Assembly (NCBI RefSeq): GCF_040719265.1
Contig: NZ_JBFDAH010000017.1
Span: 44,820-108,819, forward strand
From: Aliikangiella maris
GTDB lineage: Bacteria; Pseudomonadota; Gammaproteobacteria; Enterobacterales; Kangiellaceae
Length of the DNA: 64,000 nt
Reading direction: 5' to 3'
Every line of letters starts with the position of its first letter. The first letter of the stretch is position 1. The notes under the pieces were generated by a model. That model saw only the letters and a list, made by a program, of their open reading frames with translations, did not search any database and was not told where the DNA came from. The position numbers and the translations under genes were made by a program. Below, piece by piece: positions 26,651 to 35,104 of this stretch.

Positions 26651-26678
26651 TCAAACCGATGTCATTACATTGGTTTGA
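26651..26678 (+). terminator. Twelve-bp hairpin after the small ORF
   Basis: Stem TCAAACCGATGT (26651-26662) pairs fully with ACATTGGTTTGA (26667-26678), one G-T wobble included, across a four-base loop. A short CGGGTT/AACCCG pair flanks it (about 26633 and 26686). The T-tract after it is weak, so it is either a terminator or a stable RNA stem. Confidence 0.5.
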
Positions 26679-26823
26679 TCTTATAAAACCCGTAAATTTG
26701 AAATGATATCAATCTGCTTTTTGGTGGCTAAGTGACATGCAGAGTTTCGTATGCCACTTGCTTTGACTGTCACTTGATAAGTTTAAATTTTTTAAGCTTT
26801 AAATAGTGATTTTATTATTTTAA

Positions 26824-27303
26824 TCACCTTCTGGCTTTAAAAAAATCACGTAGTAACTGTGCGCTTGGCGCTTGCAGAACACCTTCAATGATAGCTATTT
26901 GATGATTATGTGAAGGATGCTGTAACAGCTGATATAAACTTCCCCCGGCACCAGTTCGCGGCTCGCGCGTGGCAAAAACAATTTGCTTTACCCTCGCGTG
27001 TACCATGGCCATTGCACACATGGCACAAGGCTCTAAAGTCACATATAAAGTTGTATTGATAAGACGATAATTCTGCTTCACCTGACCGGCTGCGCGCAGC
27101 GCTATAATTTCTGCATGCGCACAGGGATCATGATTATTAATGGGGTGATTGAAACCTTCGCCAATTAATTGATTATTTTCAACAATAACCGCACCGACAG
27201 GCACCTCCCCCAAATCACGCGCTTTTTCAGCGAGTTTAAGTGCCTGACGCATCCAAAGCTCATGCTCCTCAAGTTGGCTATCTGACGGTTTTGCTAAGGA
27301 CAA
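26824..27303 (-). CDS. tadA: tRNA-specific adenosine deaminase
   Basis: TadA deaminates A34 to inosine in tRNA-Arg(ACG), letting one tRNA read CGU, CGC and CGA. The 159-residue protein carries the zinc-dependent deaminase motifs HAE (H63, E65 in CAHAEIIALR) and PCAMC (C93, C96), plus VGAVIVENNQLIGEG. Length and motifs match the family. It follows guaA by nine bases in the same leftward direction, a common gammaproteobacterial arrangement, so it is likely co-transcribed. Confidence 0.96.
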   Translation of the reverse strand: MSLAKPSDSQLEEHELWMRQALKLAEKARDLGEVPVGAVIVENNQLIGEGFNHPINNHDPCAHAEIIALRAAGQVKQNYRLINTTLYVTLEPCAMCAMAMVHARVKQIVFATREPRTGAGGSLYQLLQHPSHNHQIAIIEGVLQAPSAQLLRDFFKARR

Positions 27304-27312
27304 AGCAGTCGC

Positions 27313-28887
27313 CTATTCCCATTCGATAGTTGCAGGAGGCTTGGATGAAATATCATAAGTTACTCGTGAAATTCCATCAATTTCATTAATAATCCGATTG
27401 GATACCAACTCTAAAAACTCATATGGTAAATGTGCCCAGCGCGCTGTCATAAAGTCGATAGTTTCAACTGCTCTAAGTGCAATAACATAATCATATTTAC
27501 GCGCATCGCCCATCACGCCAACGGATTTTACGGGTAAAAATACAGCAAATGCTTGAGAGGTTTTATGATAAAGCTCATGTCGGTGTAACTCTTCGATAAA
27601 AATATTATCAGCTAGTCGTAGTAAGTCGGCATATATCTTTTTCACTTCACCTAAAATTCTGACGCCCAGTCCTGGTCCAGGAAAAGGATGACGATAAAGC
27701 ATATCGTACGGCAAGCCCAATTCGAGTCCAATTTTTCGGACTTCATCTTTAAACAATTCACGCAGCGGCTCAACCAGTTTTAATGTCATATCTTCTGGCA
27801 ATCCCCCCACGTTATGATGCGATTTAATCACATGTGCCTTGCCAGTTTTTGCACCTGCCGACTCAATCACATCAGGATAAATTGTTCCTTGGGCTAACCA
27901 CTTGGCATTGCTTAATTTGGTAGCCTCGTGTTGAAAGACTTCAACAAATTCCCGGCCAATAATTTTTCTTTTGGCTTCGGGATCAACTTCTCCAGCCAAA
28001 GCATTTAAAAAGCGATCTTCGGCATCGACTTTAATCACATTCAAGCCAAAATCTTTATGAAACATATCCATAACCTGTTTGGCTTCATTCAAACGTAACA
28101 GACCATTATCAACAAAAACACAGGTTAATTGTTTACCAATAGCCCGATGCAATAACATTGCAGTTACCGAAGAATCTACTCCGCCAGAAAGCCCTAAAAT
28201 GACGTCATCACTACCCACTTGTTGTTTAATTTGCTCGATGGCATTTTCAATAATACTGTCGGCTGTCCATAACTTTTCACAGCCACAAATATCACTGATA
28301 AACCGCTCTAAAATGCGATGACCTTGTCGAGTATGAGTCACTTCGGGATGAAACTGCACACCATATAATTGCTTTTCTTCATTTGCCATAGCCGCCAGTG
28401 GCGCATTATCTGATTCACCAATAGCAACAAAGCCCTCAGGTAAGCCAATGACTTTATCGCCATGACTCATCCAAACATCAAGCACGCCATTACCATTTTC
28501 AGAATGATCTTCTATACCATCAAATAAACGAGATTTAACTGCATGGCGGACTTTAGCATAACCAAATTCACGCATATTAGAACTGGCAACCTGCCCACCT
28601 AATTGATGAGCCATAGTTTGCATACCATAACAAACACCTAAAACTGGCACGCCTAATTTAAAAATAATATCTGCCGCTCTTGGCGTGTTATTCCCCGTTA
28701 CACTCTCGGGACCACCGGATAAAATGATTCCATCTGCATTAAAAGCTTTAATATTGTCTTCATCCCAATCGTAAGGATAAAGCTCACAATAAACGCCTAG
28801 CTCACGAACGCGTCTTGCAATCAGTTGCGTATACTGTGAGCCAAAATCCAGAATTAATATTTTTTGCGCGTGGATATCTGTCGACAT
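27313..28887 (-). CDS. guaA: GMP synthase (glutamine-hydrolysing)
   Basis: GuaA converts XMP to GMP with ATP and glutamine. The 524-residue protein has the class I glutamine amidotransferase domain (about 8-200; LGVCYGMQTMAHQLGG with the catalytic Cys, and QFHPEVTHT), the ATP-pyrophosphatase P-loop (GLSGGVDSSV, near residue 235) and the C-terminal dimerisation domain ending in KPPATIEWE. All are canonical. It sits between guaB and tadA. A hairpin about 90-110 bases upstream, after guaB, may reduce read-through from guaB. Confidence 0.98.
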   Translation of the reverse strand: MSTDIHAQKILILDFGSQYTQLIARRVRELGVYCELYPYDWDEDNIKAFNADGIILSGGPESVTGNNTPRAADIIFKLGVPVLGVCYGMQTMAHQLGGQVASSNMREFGYAKVRHAVKSRLFDGIEDHSENGNGVLDVWMSHGDKVIGLPEGFVAIGESDNAPLAAMANEEKQLYGVQFHPEVTHTRQGHRILERFISDICGCEKLWTADSIIENAIEQIKQQVGSDDVILGLSGGVDSSVTAMLLHRAIGKQLTCVFVDNGLLRLNEAKQVMDMFHKDFGLNVIKVDAEDRFLNALAGEVDPEAKRKIIGREFVEVFQHEATKLSNAKWLAQGTIYPDVIESAGAKTGKAHVIKSHHNVGGLPEDMTLKLVEPLRELFKDEVRKIGLELGLPYDMLYRHPFPGPGLGVRILGEVKKIYADLLRLADNIFIEELHRHELYHKTSQAFAVFLPVKSVGVMGDARKYDYVIALRAVETIDFMTARWAHLPYEFLELVSNRIINEIDGISRVTYDISSKPPATIEWE

Positions 28888-28978
28888 TTGTAAATACCTG
28901 CAATCTTTTCAGATTTAAATTATTAAATTTAAATAACTGAAATAAACGATCATTAATGAACCATAAATAAAACTGAAA

Positions 28979-29000
28979 AGCCGCAACTTTCATTGCGGCT
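28979..29000 (-). terminator. Terminator/attenuator between guaB and guaA
   Basis: An eight-bp stem (AGCCGCAA / TTGCGGCT, 28979-28986 and 28993-29000) with a six-base loop is followed on the leftward strand by TTTTCAGTTTT. It could end or attenuate guaB transcription before guaA. Confidence 0.65.
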
Positions 29001-29037
29001 ATCGAAAAAAATAATAGCAATCTTGTCAATTATAGAC

Positions 29038-30504
29038 TTATTTTGAAACCTGATAGTTAGGTGCTTCTTTGGTTATTTGAACATCATGCACATGACTCTC
29101 TCGCATACCTGCGGCAGTCACTTTAACAAATTCAGATTTGGTACGAAAAGTCGTAATATCGGCACAGCCTGTCAGCCCCATTGATGAGCGCAGTCCGCCC
29201 AGCATTTGATGCACAATTGCCGATAATGGCCCTTTGTATGGTACTCGACCTTCAATACCTTCAGGCACAAATTTATCTGCTGCATTTGACGACTGAAAAT
29301 AGCGATCGCCAGACCCATGCTTTTGCTGCATCGCGCCTAGAGACCCCATTCCACGATATGACTTGTAAGAACGCCCTTGAAACAGTTCAACTTCTCCAGG
29401 CGCTTCTTCGGTACCAGCTAACATAGAACCGACCATGACTGAATAAGCGCCCGCTGCTAGTGCTTTACACATGTCCCCAGAATAACGAATACCGCCATCG
29501 GCAATCAATGGTACACCAGTTCCTTCAAGTGCTGCTGCCACATTATTAACCGCAGTAATTTGTGGAACACCCACACCTGTAACTATGCGCGTGGTACAAA
29601 TTGAGCCAGGACCAATACCCACTTTTACACCATCCGCACCAGCGGCAACTAAATCTTTAGCGCCTGCTGCGGTTGCAATATTGCCACCAATTACCTGAAT
29701 TTGAGGGTAAGTCTGTTTGACCCAGCGAACTTTATTAATCACACCTTGAGAGTGGCCGTGAGAAGTGTCAACCAAAATGATATCAACGCCAGCTTTAACC
29801 AGTGCCTCCACCCGCTCATTAGTATCTGGTCCAGTTCCTACCGCGGCGCCAACGCGTAGATGACCTAAACGATCTTTACAAGCATTAGGTTTATCTTCGG
29901 CTTTTTGAATATCTTTTACTGTATAAAGACCAGTTAAATGAAAATCGTCATCAACCATTAAGACTTTTTCGATTCGGTGTTGGTGCATTAAACGCAGCAC
30001 TTCTTCCTGCGTGGCTTGTTCTGTTACTGTAACCAGCTTATCTTTTTTGGTCATCACACTCGAAACAGGTCTATCAAGATGAGTTTCAAAACGAATATCT
30101 CGACTGGTAACTATTCCCATCAGCTCGCCGTTTTCTACAACAGGTAAACCAGATATACCATGCTTTGAGGTAATTTCTTTGAGTGCGGCAATACTGGTAT
30201 CGGGAGTCACGGTAATTGGGTCGGTTACCACGCCACTTTCAAACTTTTTAACTTTAAGTACTTCTGCTGCTTGGCGGGCAATATCCATGTTTTTATGAAT
30301 AAACCCTATACCACCCTCTTGCGCCAATGCGATAGCAAGATTAGCCTCTGTCACAGTGTCCATAGCGGCAGACACAAGCGGGATATTCAGAGAGATTTCG
30401 CGGGTAATCTGGGTTTTTAAATTGACCTCATTCGGCAAAACTTCAGAATGAGCAGGAATAAGAAGAACATCATCAAATGTAAGAGCTTCTTGAGTGATAC
30501 GCAT
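29038..30504 (-). CDS. guaB: Inosine-5'-monophosphate dehydrogenase
   Basis: GuaB oxidises IMP to XMP with NAD, the first step towards GMP. The 488-residue protein (start MRITQEALTFDDVLL at 30504, with GGTGA eight bases upstream; an ATG at 30519 is the alternative) shows the TIM barrel, two inserted CBS domains (about 93-205), the catalytic loop GIGPGSICTTRIV with its Cys, and the flap sequence YRGMGSLGAM. Length equals the Escherichia coli protein. It lies just before guaA, separated by about 150 bases and a hairpin, and is divergent from xseA. Confidence 0.98.
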   Translation of the reverse strand: MRITQEALTFDDVLLIPAHSEVLPNEVNLKTQITREISLNIPLVSAAMDTVTEANLAIALAQEGGIGFIHKNMDIARQAAEVLKVKKFESGVVTDPITVTPDTSIAALKEITSKHGISGLPVVENGELMGIVTSRDIRFETHLDRPVSSVMTKKDKLVTVTEQATQEEVLRLMHQHRIEKVLMVDDDFHLTGLYTVKDIQKAEDKPNACKDRLGHLRVGAAVGTGPDTNERVEALVKAGVDIILVDTSHGHSQGVINKVRWVKQTYPQIQVIGGNIATAAGAKDLVAAGADGVKVGIGPGSICTTRIVTGVGVPQITAVNNVAAALEGTGVPLIADGGIRYSGDMCKALAAGAYSVMVGSMLAGTEEAPGEVELFQGRSYKSYRGMGSLGAMQQKHGSGDRYFQSSNAADKFVPEGIEGRVPYKGPLSAIVHQMLGGLRSSMGLTGCADITTFRTKSEFVKVTAAGMRESHVHDVQITKEAPNYQVSK

Positions 30505-30702
30505 ATTAAAAGTCACCATTTCTAGAAGAGCTTTCCAGCCAAAGCGGGATTATACAGATAAATTCCGACAAGTAAAAAGATTTTTAATAGTTTTTTACTA
30601 TTGTTTTCAAAGATATCCTTCACTTCTTAGCAAGAATAGCTGAGTATTTTTGGCTAATCAGATAAAATTTCAAGCTCACTCTCAATTAATTTTTTTGACA
30701 CA

Positions 30703-32055
30703 ATGATTCAACCAGTACTCCAACCACAAACGCCGCCCAAAAGAACAGTCCTAACGGTGAGCCAGTTAAATGCTCAATCGAAATCGTTATTAGAGGGACA
30801 ACTAGGTGCTGTCTGGTTAAGTGGCGAAATATCAAATTTAACGAAAGCAGTATCTGGCCACTGGTATTTTTCGCTAAAAGATGCCAATGCACAGGTACGT
30901 TGCGCCATGTTTCGTTTTAAAACACAAAATTTGCGTTTCTCCCCCAAAGAAGGCGATAAGGTGATCATTAAAGGCAAGGTCACTTTGTATGAAGCGCGCG
31001 GCGATTTTCAAATTATTGCTGACTTTATGGAACCCGACGGTATGGGTCTACTCCAGCAACAATTAAATGAATTGGTGAATAAACTAAAAAGCGAGGGACT
31101 GTTGGCCGTTGAACATAAACAATCTTTACCCTTACTACCGAAAAAAATCGGAGTTATCACATCAGCTACCGGAGCAGCCATTCACGATGTTTTACATGTT
31201 TTGGCACGGCGCTGTCCGATGGTCCCTGTAGTCATTTATCCAACTCAGGTACAAGGCGCAACTGCAGCCAAAGAAATTAGCAACGCCTTACAATTAGCCA
31301 TAAATCAACATACCTGTGATGTATTGTTGTTAACCCGCGGTGGTGGTTCGTTAGAAGACTTATGGTGTTTTAATGACGAAAAACTGGCGCGGGAAATTTT
31401 TGATTGCCCTATTCCAATTGTTGCAGCGGTTGGCCATGAAGTGGACACAACAGTTGCTGAATTAGTCGCCGACTTACGCGCGCCCACGCCATCTGCTGCG
31501 GCTGAACTATTAGTACCCGAGCAACAAGTATTGCAGCAAAAAATCGATTTGTGCAGTTTACAAATGATGCGTTCAATCAATGATAAGCTCGATAGGTCGA
31601 ACCGCCAATTGCAGCTGGCTCAGCTAAAATTAGCCGATCCGGCACGCGCAATTGCCACCAGCCAGCACAAACTGGATTTGCTATCACAAAAACTGATGAC
31701 TGCTCAAAATAGAAATATTCAGCAGCAACAAAAGCGCTTTAATTCACTTCAACAAAAATTTGACCGAATCAATCCGATTGTTCAATTAAAAAATACGCAA
31801 CAGCAAAATCAAAAATTACAAATGCGTTTAGAAAATGTCTGGTATAAATTGTTTGAAAAGAAAGTAACTCAATTACGTATTCAAGCCGGCGCTTTAAATA
31901 ATTTAAGTCCGCTCTCTACTTTACACCGAGGCTATGCGATTGCCAGAACAACAGATAAAAAGTCAGTAATATCACAAGTAAAACAATTACGCCAACACTC
32001 ACAATTCAGTTTGATGTTAAGTGATGGTGAGATCGAATGTGAGGTGAAAAACTAA
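30703..32055 (+). CDS. xseA: Exodeoxyribonuclease VII large subunit
   Basis: XseA with XseB degrades single-stranded DNA. The 450-residue protein has an N-terminal OB fold (TVSQLNAQSKSLLEG, VWLSGEISNLT) and the large-subunit core with KKIGVITSATGAAIHDVLHV and RGGGSLEDLWCFNDE (the latter near residue 215), then AVGHEVDTTVAELVADLRAPTPSAAAE and a long coiled coil (about 270-400). All are typical. It starts 198 bases from guaB in divergent orientation, the normal gammaproteobacterial order. The partner xseB is not in the window. Confidence 0.96.
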   Translation: MIQPVLQPQTPPKRTVLTVSQLNAQSKSLLEGQLGAVWLSGEISNLTKAVSGHWYFSLKDANAQVRCAMFRFKTQNLRFSPKEGDKVIIKGKVTLYEARGDFQIIADFMEPDGMGLLQQQLNELVNKLKSEGLLAVEHKQSLPLLPKKIGVITSATGAAIHDVLHVLARRCPMVPVVIYPTQVQGATAAKEISNALQLAINQHTCDVLLLTRGGGSLEDLWCFNDEKLAREIFDCPIPIVAAVGHEVDTTVAELVADLRAPTPSAAAELLVPEQQVLQQKIDLCSLQMMRSINDKLDRSNRQLQLAQLKLADPARAIATSQHKLDLLSQKLMTAQNRNIQQQQKRFNSLQQKFDRINPIVQLKNTQQQNQKLQMRLENVWYKLFEKKVTQLRIQAGALNNLSPLSTLHRGYAIARTTDKKSVISQVKQLRQHSQFSLMLSDGEIECEVKN

Positions 32056-32059
32056 GCCA

Positions 32060-32110
32060 GTACTTTGAATTTAAGAGTACTTTGAATTTAAGAGTACTTT
32101 GAATTTAACA
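32060..32110 (+). repeat. Three tandem 17-bp repeats after xseA
   Basis: The unit GTACTTTGAATTTAAGA occurs three times head to tail, starting five bases after the xseA stop codon; the third copy ends in ACA instead of AGA. It does not encode or resemble a known element. Confidence 0.9.
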
Positions 32111-32219
32111 AATGCCACTTAGCATTTATTTTCCATAAGCCATATGAGTACTGGCAATGGCATTCAAAAACGAGATAAAATTAGTTTAAAAACTAGGAAG
32201 CACTGCAGTTGCAACCTGA

Positions 32220-33116
32220 TTACTCAGGCGGCTCATCATGGTTATCACTAATTTTGACAAACTCCAATTCATATTCATTGCGCTTACATTTAGCCTGATA
32301 AACATGAATATGCGAATTCATTTTAGCGAGATGATTTTTCAGTTGCTCGACGGATTGAGCAGGCACCAATGCATCAATATACACACTTTGAATAGCCCCC
32401 ACCGGAAACTCTATCAAGTTTTCGGTATAGTCATCTGAATTAACCACCATCCGCCATTCTTTGAATGTGCGCTGACTATAATTTTGTGCAAGCAGAATAT
32501 TAAGCGGATTAAATTCGATTTCAGTTTTAGTGCCAACCATGTGTTCAATATAATCACTCAACTCGACCGTTTGCATGGGCTTTTTTTGATAAATAGCGGG
32601 ATGGGCAAATTTAAAAATATCATCAGTAGCACATTTAAATTTAATCGCAGCCCCTTTATGCTGATAAATCAAACGCTCCCATTGTTGTAATTCTTGAAAT
32701 TTTTCATAAAGCACAACTATACGCTTTTGTGATACAAAATCGATCCAACGCTGGTGCGCCACTTTCGCATCATTAAAGGTTTTTTCGACCATCGCAGGTA
32801 ATAAACCATTAAGCGCTTCGCGAATTTCTGATTCGTCATTAAAGCGATTTTCCAATCGCCAACGGGCAATTGCTTTGATTAACGGGTGATTGGGCTGGCC
32901 TCTTGGTGCACTTTTTCCCAAAATAGCGTGAGAGATAAATTTAACCGATTGCTCAAACATTTCACTCACGGTAAAAGCAAGCGGTGTATTTTTATCAGGC
33001 AAAAATGGATTATGCAGTTGACTGGCTTCAACCAAAGGTAATGCACATTTATTGAGCACCTGACTGATACTTTGCAAATTGCCAAAATAAGTCAGGGTAG
33101 CCGGTAATTCACTCAT
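32220..33116 (-). CDS. DUF2971-family protein
   Basis: The 298-residue protein resembles DUF2971: the central WERLIYQHKGAAIKFKC segment is the family pattern and the N-terminal LTYFGNLQ is similar. It is soluble, with no signal peptide or membrane segment. DUF2971 proteins are common singletons in bacteria and phages, with no established reaction; some occur near defence or mobile genes, but here the neighbours are housekeeping genes. Start at ATG 33116. It is followed by a tandem 7-mer repeat before the E2 gene. Confidence 0.7.
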   Translation of the reverse strand: MSELPATLTYFGNLQSISQVLNKCALPLVEASQLHNPFLPDKNTPLAFTVSEMFEQSVKFISHAILGKSAPRGQPNHPLIKAIARWRLENRFNDESEIREALNGLLPAMVEKTFNDAKVAHQRWIDFVSQKRIVVLYEKFQELQQWERLIYQHKGAAIKFKCATDDIFKFAHPAIYQKKPMQTVELSDYIEHMVGTKTEIEFNPLNILLAQNYSQRTFKEWRMVVNSDDYTENLIEFPVGAIQSVYIDALVPAQSVEQLKNHLAKMNSHIHVYQAKCKRNEYELEFVKISDNHDEPPE

Positions 33117-33257
33117 GCGTTGCTATTCTTTTTGTGATTAAAAGGATTTACTTCTTAGTTTAGCTGGAAATTACGAGGTTAGCAGAACAAATGCATGAGC
33201 ATCATAAAATGCCCTACAGATAGCAGAATGCTAGCCGTTGGGCAATTTGGATAATAT

Positions 33258-33287
33258 GGATTGGCTTACCTCATAGTGAGCCAATCC
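33258..33287. other. Twelve-bp inverted repeat upstream of the DUF2971 gene
   Basis: GGATTGGCTTAC (33258-33269) pairs with GTGAGCCAATCC (33276-33287) with one T-G wobble and a six-base loop. A second stem, CAGGCTA/TAGCCTG, lies at 33298-33318. No T-run follows. The function is unknown; it could be an mRNA end structure. Confidence 0.5.
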
Positions 33288-33324
33288 AAATCGAGAGCAG
33301 GCTACGAGTGATAGCCTGTTTAAT

Positions 33325-33364
33325 CTTATGACTTATGACTTATGACTTATGACTTATGACTTAT
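33325..33364. repeat. Tandem 7-bp repeat (ACTTATG, about 5.7 copies)
   Basis: The heptamer ACTTATG is repeated head to tail between the DUF2971 gene and the E2 gene, ending 12 bases from the E2 stop codon. It is a simple heptanucleotide tandem repeat and could vary in copy number between strains. Confidence 0.9.
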
Positions 33365-33376
33365 TTAAACTTAACA

Positions 33377-35104
33377 TCATTGCGGTTTTTGTAAATCTTC
33401 AATTACCGCCGATAAAAAGCGCGCCGCTTCTCCACCAGTACAAGCGCGGTGATCGAATGTTAAAGATAATGGTAGTATTTTTCGCTGTGAAATACCGTTA
33501 GCCGTTAATTTTAATTCATTTCTGAATCGACCAGTACCCAATATAGCAACTTGGGGCGGTGACACTACCGGTGTGCCATAACGTCCAGCAATAGAACCAT
33601 AATTTGATAAGGTAATAGTTGCACCTTGCTGATCTTCTTGCTTTAACGACTTGGTTTCGATTTTTTCACGTAACTCTTGAACACGCTCTCTGACTTGCAA
33701 TGGGTTTTTCTTATCTGCATCAAAAATTACCGGCACGTACAAGCCATCAGGTGAATCAACTGCTAGCCCAACATGCACTGCTGGATGCACCAATCGCTCA
33801 AACTTTTCGCCATCGAACCAGCAGTTTAATGCAGGCTCAATTTTACATGCATAGACCAGTGCTCTTACATAACGCGCTAGAGAATCCTGCTTTGGCCAAG
33901 CGGTAATATCTGCATCTTCCATTAAAGTAGTTGGCACCACAGTCGCATGAGATTTAGCCATCCCCATTGCCATAGCGCGACGTACACCACGCACTGTTTG
34001 TGGTTCAACGCTCACTTGTACGCTGGGTAATCCGGTAGTAGCTCGATCGACAGCCGCAGCCGGTGCACTCGCTCTTTGACCAGCAGGTTGACGCGCCGCT
34101 TGATCAATATCCGCTTTAGTAATACTGCCTTTTTTACCCGTCGCAATACATTGTGACAAGGCAACGCCTTGTTCACGTGCATAAGACCTGACTGCGGGTG
34201 AAGCCTTGTAATTCAGTGGGTTAGCATCATCGACAACAGCATTAACAGCCGCATTTGCTAATACTTGCGTTTGTTCAGCACTAGCATTTAAAAGTTTGCC
34301 ATCTTTTTTAGCTTGCTTAACATCAGCTTGAGTGATGTTGCCGTCTTTACCTGTACCAATAACCTTGGTTAAATCAACTTTTAACTTTTTGGCTAACGCT
34401 TTAACCACCGCACTAGCTGATTCAGCAACGACCTGATTACCCACTTGCACCGCGCCAACAACGGTTCCTGCATCCCCTTGTTTTTCTGGTTCATCAGCTT
34501 CCGATTGAGCAACCTGTTCACTGGCTGCGGGGGTTGCAGCGCCAGCGGTGCCAAATGTAACTAGCGGCGCTCCTACTTCAATCACGTCTCCCGGAGCACC
34601 ATGCAATCTTGCAACAACGCCGGCATGAGGCGAAGGCACTTCCACTACCGCTTTAGCCGTTTCCATTTCAACCATTGGCTGATCTAATGTCAGACTATCG
34701 CCTTCACTAACCAACCAGCGAACGATTTCAGCATCCGGTAAACCTTCACCTAAATCGGGGAGTTTAAAAATTTCTTGTGGACCCGCAGCAGGCGCAGGTT
34801 GAACAGCGGCAGATGCTGCAGGTTCTGATGCCGGTTTTGGCGTGCTCGCAATTGGTGTACTAGAGCTTGTATCACCATCAAACTCTACCAGTACAGCGCC
34901 AACATCAATAACATCACCCGGTTTACCCAATAAGCGCGTAATCACACCACTGAATGGTGATGGTACTTCCACCACCGCTTTAGCCGTTTCCATTTCAACC
35001 ATCGGTTGATCGAGAGTGACCGTATCGCCTTCTTTCACTAACCAACGAACGATTTCAGCATCCGGTAAACCTTCACCTAAATCAGGTAAATTAAATGTTT
35101 TCAT
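33377..35104 (-). CDS. 2-oxoacid dehydrogenase E2 (dihydrolipoamide acyltransferase)
   Basis: The 575-residue protein is the E2 core of a PDH/BCKDH complex. In order: lipoyl domain 1 (lipoyl Lys42 in METAKAVVEVPS), lipoyl domain 2 (Lys151), two peripheral-subunit-binding-type domains (about 230-266 and 301-337), and the catalytic domain (about 361-575). The active-site motif usually reads DHRxxDG; here it is DHRACTGG (His552 kept, Asp replaced by Thr556). The E1beta start codon overlaps its stop region (four bases), so the genes are coupled. The METAKA lipoyl pattern is typical of branched-chain or pyruvate E2 of gammaproteobacteria; the substrate is not certain. Confidence 0.93.
   Translation of the reverse strand: MKTFNLPDLGEGLPDAEIVRWLVKEGDTVTLDQPMVEMETAKAVVEVPSPFSGVITRLLGKPGDVIDVGAVLVEFDGDTSSSTPIASTPKPASEPAASAAVQPAPAAGPQEIFKLPDLGEGLPDAEIVRWLVSEGDSLTLDQPMVEMETAKAVVEVPSPHAGVVARLHGAPGDVIEVGAPLVTFGTAGAATPAASEQVAQSEADEPEKQGDAGTVVGAVQVGNQVVAESASAVVKALAKKLKVDLTKVIGTGKDGNITQADVKQAKKDGKLLNASAEQTQVLANAAVNAVVDDANPLNYKASPAVRSYAREQGVALSQCIATGKKGSITKADIDQAARQPAGQRASAPAAAVDRATTGLPSVQVSVEPQTVRGVRRAMAMGMAKSHATVVPTTLMEDADITAWPKQDSLARYVRALVYACKIEPALNCWFDGEKFERLVHPAVHVGLAVDSPDGLYVPVIFDADKKNPLQVRERVQELREKIETKSLKQEDQQGATITLSNYGSIAGRYGTPVVSPPQVAILGTGRFRNELKLTANGISQRKILPLSLTFDHRACTGGEAARFLSAVIEDLQKPQ

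Noticed and set aside
33325..33364. CRISPR-like array
   Set aside because: The repeat is a 7-bp unit with no spacers; no cas genes are near.
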